Below are positions 55,701 through 64,000 of a stretch of 64,000 nucleotides of DNA, piece after piece. Source of the DNA: Pseudeuparius sepicola (taxonomy: Eukaryota > Arthropoda > Insecta > Coleoptera > Anthribidae); the NCBI GenBank assembly GCA_963920635.1, contig OY987299.1, positions 125,489,373-125,553,372 of the forward strand. The letters run 5' to 3'. The position numbers and the translations under genes are program-made. Position 1 is the stretch's first letter. The number at the start of each line of letters is the position of its first letter. Under the pieces are notes generated by a model. The model saw only the letters and a list, made by a program, of their open reading frames with translations, was not told where the DNA came from and did no database searches.

Positions 55701-56329
55701 ACAGTCACGAGAGGCTAAAAACCCACTTTGCATTCCACGTTTTCATTGGTCGACTCAAGGTTACGTGAATTTGAACATTGTAGGCTTGTGAGGTGGTCAA
55801 GAATCACATTGCAATAGTTCCTTCCAGACTTCCAGCATAATAATGGATTAGTTAATCTTTCGAGGTCCCTGAACACGAATCTGACCTCTATCCTCTATCA
55901 CAGGATAAACATCAACTGTGCCGTCTGTGCCTCTATAATCGAGATGAATTTAGCTCAAACTGATCACCACCCTATCTGCACCTTTTGCAACATCCCGTGC
56001 CAAATGTCGGGCGAAAACAGCGGCCGGGCCGGACTTAAACACGGCACAAATCTTTCCAAATTTCGGTTTTTCCGCGGCTATTCGCGAAGTTTCGATGTTG
56101 CAAAAGGTGCAAATAGGGTGGTGATCAGTTTGAGCTGCATACAGTAAAATTTCATCCGGATTTGACGTTATTTCTTAAGCCATTTGCATAATTTATGTTA
56201 CAACGGGCTATTGAATACAAGACGAGAGGCTTAATCACAGATTACCCGCCTGGCTTAATATTCACGTAACCTTGAGTCGACCAATGACAACGTGGAATAC
56301 AAAGTGGGTTTTAGCCTCTCGTGAACAGT
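55701..56329. mobile_element. Foldback element with a nested inverted pair
   Basis: Outer arms 55701-55768 and 56264-56329 are inverted copies (CACGAGAGGCTAAA, TCATTGGTCGACTCAAGG and complements). Inner arms, 55951-55993 and 56092-56137, are a second nearly perfect pair (CACCTTTTGCAACATC and AGCTCAAACTGATCACCACC). The loop between the inner arms is GC-richer. No CAGGG-type terminus. No coding capacity. Confidence 0.8.
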
Positions 56330-57050
56330 CGCGCGACGTTGTCGGTGGTGGGGGGCGGCTACCTCTGGTTTCCTTTGGTTTTGTTTAAGAGTGGGGGAAC
56401 GTCCTAACCTTGACGACGCCCTAGAAGTGACGTTGAATGGCACAATTTCTGATATAACTCATGTCCCAATCAGCTGTTTTTGTGATTTTCTCCCGAGTCT
56501 GTTTTTTTTGTTGCGTTTCTATATCATACAAGAACATCATAGTCGCAGTAGTTTCTTTTATGCTTTTTATCATAATGGACTTAAACTTTTGACGAAAAAC
56601 ACAACACAAGCGTTACTTTTTTTCTACTCTCAATTCCCCTACGCCATGAAAACACCACTGTTTCTGATTAAAACACGCGTTACCCTATTCTCTTGAAAAA
56701 CAATATGCGGACTATAATTTATTAATTCCATCAAGGGCAATCAATACTCGTCTCACTCCCGTGCCGCCACGAATGCAGTTAACACGGAAATTGCGTTCAG
56801 TTTTTATTGTTTTATGGTGGAAGTTAATTTGCGAAACGGACCGAAAAATGAAAATATGATGGACAACACGAAACGAGGCAAAAGCGTGCTCGAACATGCC
56901 CAAGAGACCCATATACGTTTTTTCGCAAAGCGACACTGCGTTGGGAAATGGTAATTTATTTATGTTTTGGGTGTTTAAATGTATACATTTTTTATTTATG
57001 TTAAAAGAAATAATAAATAAATACATTGTCGGAAAAAAGTCTGCATCATG
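56330..57050. other. Unassigned sequence
   Basis: No element or gene recognised; the frames at 56391-56696 and 56712-57026 lack motifs. Confidence 0.3.
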
Positions 57051-57484
57051 TACAGGGTGTCACAGAGATGACGCCTCAGGGCTGTTGTAAATAACGGAAA
57101 AACAACAAAAAATAAAATTTGGGACCATGTTGTGAGGTCCATTTTGCGCGAAAAAAATATTGAGATTTTTTCATATTTGCAAATCCTGTATTTTTCTGAA
57201 TAACTTTTGTTAAAGAAAATTGTCTCTATCTGTTTTCGTTTAAAATCTACAAGGAAATAAATATTATGAAATAACTGTAAAAAATCAAGTTAGCCGAGGC
57301 TCGATCATGTGCTCCATGGAAAACAATGACAGTTTGAGTTTAAATTTAAGTGAACACAGTCATTTCTAAATGCAGGAAAAGTTTATATGCTATTGGTTTA
57401 TGGCAAATCCCAGAAAAATTCAAGAAGGGTTATGCAGCTGTCTACAAAGACAAATTTTTTTTGTTTTCTTTGTTTGGAGTAAGT

Positions 57485-57492
57485 ATATTACA
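57485..57492. repeat. Target-site duplication of P-type element (left)
   Basis: ATATTACA, repeated exactly at 58256-58263. Confidence 0.88.
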
Positions 57493-57672
57493 CTTAGACA
57501 AGGAAAGAGGGAAGACACCGCGCTTGCCTACCCTGTCATGTATAGATTTTGTTACGTAGTTTTGAACGTCGGCCATTTTATATGTGGCAGACAAAGCGAG
57601 TACTTTGCGAGTAAATTTCGTGAATTTGTGAATTAAAAGTAACTGTGATTAAGGGGAAAATATACTCTTACG

Positions 57673-57744
57673 ATGGTGAATTGTTCAGCGTTTGGTTGCA
57701 AAAGCAGAAGTTAAAAGCAAGAGCCCGGGATTTCGTTTTCACAG
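57673..57744 (+). pseudogene. THAP-domain start exon, with nonsense change
   Basis: Reads MVNCSAFGCKSRS, then TAA (57712-57714), then KQEPGI in frame, up to the GTAAAT donor at 57745. It keeps both Cys residues of the THAP start (C-x4-C), unlike the 44.6-kb copy. The stop replaces GAA in that copy. One extra T before the donor also shifts the exon end. The two copies thus carry different inactivating changes. Confidence 0.75.
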
Positions 57745-57819
57745 GTAAATATTTAACAAGCTACCTTTGAAAGAAGTCCTAAAACATTTTTTCTCGATAT
57801 AACTTCTTCAAATTCATTC

Positions 57820-57857
57820 TACCCTTGTCTATCCATTAGACAAGGATTCTACCTTTT
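57820..57857. repeat. 22-bp palindrome of P-type tip motifs between 8-bp repeats
   Basis: CTTGTCTA, TCCAT, TAGACAAGG: two copies of the P-type tip motif facing inwards, flanked by ATTCTACC on both sides. The 44-kb copy lacks it and has a single ATTCTACC-like site (TTCTACC as complement). Confidence 0.75.
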
Positions 57858-58255
57858 ACTATGATAAAGTGCATTGTTTTGTTTTGTAAATAGAACCACT
57901 ATAATTATTTTTTAACATCATTTTTATTGAAAATTTCTTAATTGATTATGATAGTTGCATAAAATATGGGCGGGTTTCAAAGGGCGGATATTATTTATTT
58001 TATTTTGATTGATATGAAATCGCCACAAATAAATATATTTCCGCCCTTGACACTGGCTTTATATTTGGGAAATTATCTGTAAATAAATACCAATATTTTA
58101 AATTACATGTAAGACAAATTTAACTAATTTTTCATTTTTACCATTTTTGTGATATTGGCTACGAACGCGTTTCATGCTACGCCTGTCGTGCGATGTGGCA
58201 GTCGGTAACACGGCCGCGAGCGCTGTTAGACGTCCTCTCTCTTTCCTTGTCTAAG

Positions 58256-58263
58256 ATATTACA
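58256..58263. repeat. Target-site duplication of P-type element (right)
   Basis: ATATTACA. Confidence 0.88.
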
Positions 58264-58409
58264 TTAATTTGGGCAGTCGAGAGGTTGCTTTAGTTTTTAA
58301 TCTTTTAACACAAAAAATAGCATCTAGATAGAGAAAATTTTCTTTAACAAAAGCCATGCATTTAGAAGAAACAGGAAAAAATTAGAGTAGGTACGTTTCT
58401 GGCCAACGA

Positions 58410-59610
58410 TAAAGACAGGCCACGGCGCTAACGCATAATCGCGTAGTCACGTGACCAACTTAGTTCTATATAATGAATGAGATAAGTAGAAAAAACAAAT
58501 TTCGTAACAATTTGGCAAGTTTTCTTTCATCTATTACATTATTGGTTTTGTGCATCCAAGCTTTCTCTAATTGTTTTTTCAAAATTTTCAACCTGCCTCA
58601 GCTGTTTTAGGCTGAGAGTTAAACGGCACTGCACTCACAATATTTTGGCACATTCTCAAAAATTGTTGAGACATCACCTTCCTTTAGCTTAGGTGATATT
58701 CTCTATAGGTATTTTCCTCCCACAACACATTTGTATACTTTAATTATTGTTTCACTTTCTTGAAAATGTGTTAGCCACACATACTTAAGGGTTTTTTAGA
58801 AATTAAATCTCAATTGGGATTTGACGAATCTATTTTTGGCGGAAATTTTCATCCCGAGGCAAAACAAATATTTGTTATGGCGACACTTTCTTCCTGGCTT
58901 TTGTAATATGTATAATTATAATATAAACAGACCCAATATTTGGTATTTAGGTTATTTTTTACGAAATAAAAATGAAAACTAACCTCAGTAGGTACACTGT
59001 AAATATTGACGAGGTCTCAGTTGATCGGCAGCGTGAAAGACCGAATAGAAAGAAACCATATCAGGGCGTGGGTCGACAACGAAAATCCTCGAGTACGTTA
59101 CAACACTGATTTATTTCGCACAAGGTGAATGGTGAATACAATAAATACACAAACCCGAACGTGGTCAACGGGAACGGCTTCCAGCCACCCGGACCGTCTG
59201 AACTCGCGGATCTCCCGTAAGCAGTTCTCCCCTCTGTGTCTCAGGATCCACTGTCCCATATCCATAATAGTCCATTTCGGGTTCCCTATTCTGTGGTTCG
59301 GGGGAGAATTCCCCTTACAGCGCTCACGCGTCGCGTCGCGTCGGTGCGAGCGGCACCAATACTCTTGGACGGCACGACTCCCACCCAGACACCCAGAGGC
59401 CATAATAACACCTGGGCGGTTCCCCTCCGTCAGGACACACGCGCACTAGACACAAACTTGTTTCTAAAATATAAACTAAGACGTTTAAAAACACTTTAAA
59501 CATTTAAAACTTCTCAAAACCCAAGCTGCCGCTTTCAGTTATGTAACAAATGACATGTAACGTCGGCCTAAGATGGTCACGTGATTTTTGTGCGCCAGGG
59601 CCTGTCTTTA
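58410..59610. mobile_element. TIR element, 1.2 kb, with GC-rich interior
   Basis: TAAAGACAGGCCACGGCGC at 58410 pairs with GCGCCAGGGCCTGTCTTTA ending at 59610; CACGTGACC follows at matching distances on both sides. Next to the right end CCAGGGCCT and AGGCCCTGG form a small hairpin (59596-59624). The superfamily is not clear. The interior includes the segment described at 58998-59453. Confidence 0.6.
58998..59453 (-). other. GC-rich segment, possibly a solo LTR
   Basis: On the minus strand it would run TGTGTCTAG to ATATTTACA, about 456 bases, with an AATAAA 110 to 120 bases before the end. This has LTR proportions. However, the flanking bases do not form a duplication, and no primer-binding site or internal domain is seen. 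The opposed frames here (59098-59449) are not recognised as protein. Confidence 0.25.
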
Positions 59611-60760
59611 TAGTAGGCCCTGGCCTACTTCCAAAATCAGCCTGAGGAGTCAACTCTGGGATACCCTGTACGTATGTACATACATTGGCATATAATTATT
59701 TCTTCTTAGCATAGGTATACAGGGAGGCCAGAAAATGCAAACGTCTGAAAATGGAAAGAATGTCAATTTGTAATTTTAGAGAGAAATTGTTTCGAGATAT
59801 ATAAGAATAATAAACTTTCTCACGAAAACAATACTAGTAGATATTTGAAGCGCTATTGTTTCTCTATACGGTCTCAACTATGGATTAAAATCTGCCAAAC
59901 TTTTCAAAGCACATCAACTTCTACTTGCGGATGTCGTATCTTCAAAACTTTGACTCAGCCTTCTTTCTCATTGTTTGTTCTTCCCGAATTTCGCGGGGAA
60001 TTGCCTCTAGAGAAACGAGCAAACTTCAAAGACAATTCTGGAAAGGAAAATAATTAGGTATGATATGCCTTTTTGCACTCTCCGTCCCCCTACATCAAAG
60101 GCGAGAGCCCTAATTTTCAAGTTGAAATGAATTATTGTACGTTTATTACGCTTGCTGGCCTTGCTTACCTGCTTTTGTGGGTGCCACAAGCAAAGAAGAA
60201 TGGCACATGAATACATAAAACTTGATAATTGTGAGAGGATATTTATTTTCTGCTTATGTACCTACATGAATCTAAAAGTACAAAAGAGGTTTTTTGCAAA
60301 CATACATACATTGGATATGGACTTCATTGGAAAATCCAATAAAGATATTGTACTGAATTTAACTTGCATGCGCTGTATTTGTCGTCATAGCAGAAAATTG
60401 TTCGTCCAAAAATAAAAAATAAATCGATAATTCGATTTTTTTCAGATTTGTGAGAAATAGTAAAATATAAGTAAACATACGATATATGTTAGTGCATGAT
60501 ATTTGACGCCGTTAAGTAAGGATTTTAATGCACTTCGGAAAATATAGTTCTTAAAAATTTAAGCTACTCTCATTTAAAATTGGCAACAAATTTAAAAGAA
60601 TAAAACATTCGTGACCTGGAAGAATACTTTTCTATCTTGTACAAAATTTATATCGCAAAAATTTTTACCGTTTTCCAGGCGTTGCATACAAAATGTTTTG
60701 ACCCTTGGTTTTGTCGCATTCATATTGAAATTTAAACCCAATTAATCATTTACATACTTA
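59611..60760. other. Unassigned sequence
   Basis: A lone terminus (TACAGGGAGGCCAGAAAATG) at 59718. The 87-codon frame from TTG at 60152 to 60415 is Cys-rich but matches nothing that I know. Confidence 0.3.
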
Positions 60761-61635
60761 TACAGTGTGTCCCCAGATGGGGTACCACACTCTTGTAAAG
60801 TTTGTTATATTTGATTTTTCGAGAAAAAGTTATTCTTGATAAAAAGTTTTGCTTGTTCTTAAAATAAGATTGGCATGGAAAAAGTTAACATTACTTATAC
60901 TGGGTGGCCAGAAAATTGAAAAAAAAAAACGTTAATTAACATAAGAGTAAACTGCCTCTATTTGTAGAGATACTGAAAAAAGTTATAAAGAAAATTTGTT
61001 CAGCGTGTTAAGATACTTATTAGGTGTACAAAATTTCAAAGTGTAAGGCCTACTTTGATTTTTTGCTTTTTTTGTTTTTCTTCGATTAAATGTTTTTCTG
61101 TAAATAGTATGACAAAACTGTATTAACAAAAGTTACTCAGAGTAGGAAACTATGTACGATGAAAAAATTTTGACAATCCTGGCCTACTTTGAGTTTCTTC
61201 CAATATTTTCCAAAATACAAAGTAGGCCTAGAATTGTTAAATTTTGTCATCAGGCGCAGTCTTCCATTCTGGGTAACTTTCGTTAATACAGTTTTGTCAT
61301 ACTATTTACAGAAAACCATTTACTCAAAGAAAAACGAGAAAAAAATTAAAAATCAAAGTAGGCCTAATTCTTTGAAATTTTGTACACGTAGGTAACTTAC
61401 TACGCTGAAAAAATTCTCTTTATAACTTTTTTCACTATCTTTACAAATAGAGGCGCAGTTTACTCTTAAGATAATTAACGTTTTTTCAATTTTCCGGTCA
61501 CCCAGTGTAAGTAATGTTAACTTTTTCCATGCCAATCTTATTTTAAGAACAAGCAAAACTTTTTATAAAGAATGAATTTTTCTCGAAAAATCAAATATAA
61601 GAAACTTTACAAGAGTGCGGTACCTCACAGAGTAG
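60761..61635. mobile_element. Palindromic element, 0.87 kb, arms about 400 bp
   Basis: Left tip TACAGTGTGTCCCCAGATGG. Arms 60761-61180 and 61200-61635 are inverted copies at about 90 percent; the right tip is worn after GGTACCGCACTC. A nested terminus (CTGGGTGGCCAGAAAATTGA at 60900, mirrored at 61490) again shows one element inside another. Its outer sequence (AGTTTTGCTTG, AAAATAAGAT) resembles that of the mariner-like element at 15972-17738, so the two are related. Confidence 0.82.
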
Positions 61636-62453
61636 GAGTCATACTATAGTATATTAATTTTAAAATATAAAAATCGACGACTCACTTGATTAAATAAATT
61701 CGCTCTTCCTTTCTCCTTTTCCTCTACGTCACCAGATATATATATTATGTATCAAAATCCCTCTAAAAGTTTCAGGAAGGACGAAGAAATAAATAATGCA
61801 AAATCCAAGACAAATGTTCGATCTGTACCTCGTAAATATTTAACCAGTTCTAATTCATTTGCCTTACTTCGCATTTACATTTTAATTTCATGCAAATAAT
61901 ACTGCGCTTAATTTCAAAGAGTAAAAAGAACTGGACAGGGGAGAGAACATATATGTTTATTTTGCTGAAAAGGATTAATTAGCTTCGCGTCTAGCTAGCG
62001 TGGTTTTCCCACAGAAAACGGAAACTCAATTATATGAACTCGCTCAGTTGAAAAGTACTGGGATGGATGCAAGAATAGCACCTAATTATTTCGTCCTTTT
62101 CAGGTTTTTTGTTGCTTTTTTGAAATTATAAGTTACCAATTTAAGCCCAGATAGAAAATTTATTCCGTAATCCTGTAATCTCATAAAATATGGTTCAACA
62201 TAAGAATGTCTATCACGTTTTCCAAAAGATGTTTTTTTTTCAAACACAAATTAGTCAAAATTATACAATTACGGTGGTTCTAGGTACATACCATTAAAAA
62301 TATTATTCATGTCGTAAGGGTACTTCCCGACCAGATGTGATCTCACAAACTGACTTGTCTTGTAGTGTTTAATTTTATCGGGTAATCTGTTAAAAATTTC
62401 GAGGCCAATAATTGTATTTGGGAGTTTTTTTGCCCACGTTTAACCTTCTGTAT
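61636..62453. other. Unassigned sequence
   Basis: Nothing recognised. Confidence 0.3.
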
Positions 62454-63375
62454 CAGGGATCCTTTAAATTAAGGGGACCCAGCATTATACTTTCCAAAGT
62501 GAGGCCGTTTCTTTCCTCATTCTAATGGTCTCAATGATGCCAAGTATGCCACTTTACTGGAGAATCTATGAATATAACAGGTACTTTGATTGTTAGTAAA
62601 AAATAATAATGATTTCCATGATTTCTAAAAATTAGACTTGACAATGTTCTGTCAACAAACACAGAATATGGCAAGTGCCAAATGAATCAAATTTATTTTA
62701 TATTTGAATTTGGTTTCCTGCAATTATTTCCAGGAATTTAAGTAATATAAGTATGCGGTGCCGATTTTGCTTATTTGAGAATTTGTCGCTATTGCACCTT
62801 GTTACCAGGTTCCTCAAACCATTTGTAATATGCAGGTATAATAGGTACGTACTTGAACTTTCTTCCCTTGTTGAATGTATCTACCCAAAGAACTTTCACA
62901 GATTTCGGGATGGACTAATAATATTAGGCCTTGTACTTAGTTCTAATCATGTAGTTTTTCTCGGTGCTCATTATAAATTTTTTGTAATTTTATTTCTCTC
63001 CCAAGGTACCTCACAAACGTAAAATAAACTTATAGTTGTAGATAAAAACTGTTAAAAAAAGACCTGACTGAAGCTACCTGCTTAATAATTTAAAATTTTC
63101 GAAATACGATTTGTTTCGAACTACCTACTTATACGTAATGCCCACGTAATGGGAATTGTAGGATTACTAAAGGCGAGACACGAAAAATCTGGTTGCAATT
63201 ATTGGGACTACTAAAGGCGGCCGCATTACCTTTAATTGACTATCTGGAAGTTAGGAAACTTAAAAATTGTGAACTATGATGGGAAATATTTTGCCTCCTT
63301 TGGAATCTATGGCACTGGCATGTCACATAAAACCTGATGGCAGTTGGACACTGACATATAACATAACCTTTGTAA
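62454..63375 (-). mobile_element. hAT-like family A, third copy, inverted and end-truncated
   Basis: Starts CAGGGATCC and follows, in reverse, 50774 down to 50377, then continues directly at the sequence of 49330 down to 48815. It therefore lacks the 1.04-kb insert. The final 100 or so bases, including the second terminus, are missing, and the match ends at about 63375. The 89-codon frame 62753-63022 is the mirror of part of the frame at 49158-49496 and is not a gene. Confidence 0.82.
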
Positions 63376-64000
63376 CGGATTTTTTTGTAAATTCCAAGAA
63401 ACCCGTTACAACGTTTTTATTTGATTCCAGACAGGCATAAACTAAGAAGGCACACCTATTACAGGATGGTACAGCTTACATTTTCTTGTTAAATTATTGA
63501 TATTTCGAATTATAAACAAATTAATTTCGCGACCGTGCCGCCAGCGACCTCTTGTAGTGGGTAGCGCAACCCGCAGAACATGTCGACTAGTTTTCGATAT
63601 TTGGTAGAACAGGCAGTGGAATTTATTATGTAAATATTTGCGAACAGATTGAATAGAAGTAAGTATGTTAAATTGCTTTAATTATATAGCATTTGTTTTG
63701 TTAATATTTACTGTACAAGTAAAGAAAATCGTTTGAAATAAACCGTCAATTGACTCCAGCAGCTCGATTCCTATTGGCTGCACTTTTTTATGTACCACGG
63801 TTGTATAGAATGAATCGAACGACGCAGCGTCTCTCGGCCCCTTTCATTTTTGACTCTCGAATTAATCGGTACTCTCTAGTGGCAATCGCCTTTTCTGAAT
63901 ATTTTCTCGTTTGGTTTTTTTAGCATTTTGCTCTAAATTGATCGCGAATTTGATCGGTAGTACGGGTTAATTGGTTTTGGTGAAGTATTTTCATTGTTGT
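63376..64000. other. Right edge, unassigned
   Basis: No gene or element end recognised in 625 bases. Confidence 0.3.

Larger units (their letters stand above)
57493..58255 (+). mobile_element. P-type (THAP) transposon, non-autonomous, 763 bp
   Basis: Ends CTTAGACAAGGAAAGAG and exact complement, with an 8-bp duplication ATATTACA. The 8-bp duplication and the THAP start exon inside put it in the P superfamily. It keeps the promoter side, the first coding exon and part of the first intron, then jumps to the right end; the catalytic gene is deleted. A shorter-ended relative is at 44248-44862. Confidence 0.88.
57051..58390. mobile_element. Mariner-type element interrupted by a P-type element
   Basis: Left tip TACAGGGTGTCACAGAGATG at 57051. 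A block at 57184-57240 returns inverted at 58325-58390 (TTTTGTTAAAGAAAATT and complement). The right tip itself is lost. The P-type element sits between at 57493-58255. Confidence 0.55.

Noticed and set aside
58998..59453. Solo LTR of a gypsy-type element as a firm call
   Set aside because: TG...CA limits and AATAAA fit, but there is no target duplication and no internal domain; kept only as a low-confidence feature.
49158..63022. Similar frames at 49158-49496 (minus) and 62753-63022 (plus)
   Set aside because: Explained by the hAT family A copies lying in opposite orientation; indels and no domain.
1..64000. tRNA, rRNA or snRNA genes
   Set aside because: No B-box with a cloverleaf context and no rRNA-like block was found by eye; GGTTCGAAC-type strings near 6792 lack the rest of a tRNA.

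Overview
The window is AT-rich, intron-scale animal DNA with no bacterial gene organisation and no host protein gene that I can support. Its content points to a repeat-rich insect genome: mariner/Tc1-type elements whose ends read TACAGGGTG or TACAGTGTG, a Penelope-like retroelement, a pogo/Tigger element, hAT elements with CAGGG ends and 8-bp target duplications, and a P/THAP-type element. A beetle or hemipteran is my guess, but the sequence alone does not fix the order. Almost every long open frame that looks like a protein belongs to a transposable element.

Layout. 0-13 kb: a hAT-like fragment (50-335), an unclassified 0.5-kb dispersed repeat (645-1175, again at 11165-11690), a complete internally deleted hAT (7212-8454), a foldback element nested in another foldback element (9054-10766) and a 0.44-kb palindrome derived from a Penelope 3' end (11702-12157). 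13-18 kb: two mariner-like elements with decayed or deleted transposases on the minus strand. 18.2-20.8 kb: a near-complete Penelope-like element (PLE) with a 17-bp target duplication, a reverse transcriptase with its YVDD box, and a GIY-YIG domain broken by one frameshift. 21.8-29 kb: a cluster of one 10-mer, an old GC-richer repeat (24.3-24.6 kb, related to 5.2-5.6 kb), a palindromic element and a deleted hAT that keeps both transposase ends (27099-27958). 30.5-33 kb: a decayed hAT transposase and a 1.5-kb palindrome. 34.4-37.3 kb: the best-preserved element, a pogo/Tigger-type transposon with TIRs, TA duplication, a 606-aa intact transposase, and a visible promoter, 5'-UTR intron and poly(A) signal. 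38.4-40.6 kb: a 2.2-kb long-TIR element holding a 122-bp minisatellite and a perfect 0.33-kb palindrome. 42.8-48.7 kb: small elements and fragments, including a truncated THAP/P-type copy. 48.7-53.8 kb: a 2.06-kb hAT carrying an unexplained 1-kb GC-richer insert, and an older hAT-like element split by a palindromic element. 54-64 kb: a 298-bp tandem duplication, more foldback elements, a complete short P-type element (57493-58255) and a truncated hAT copy (62454-63375).

The only genes that could work together are transposase and end pairs. The pogo/Tigger element has everything it needs in cis. The P-type, hAT and palindromic elements are non-autonomous and would depend on enzymes supplied elsewhere. 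A recurring theme is the foldback: at least nine elements have arms of 60 to 700 bp. A second theme is a hammerhead-ribozyme-like motif next to PLE-type sequence at five or more places, with different stem sequences but preserved pairing.
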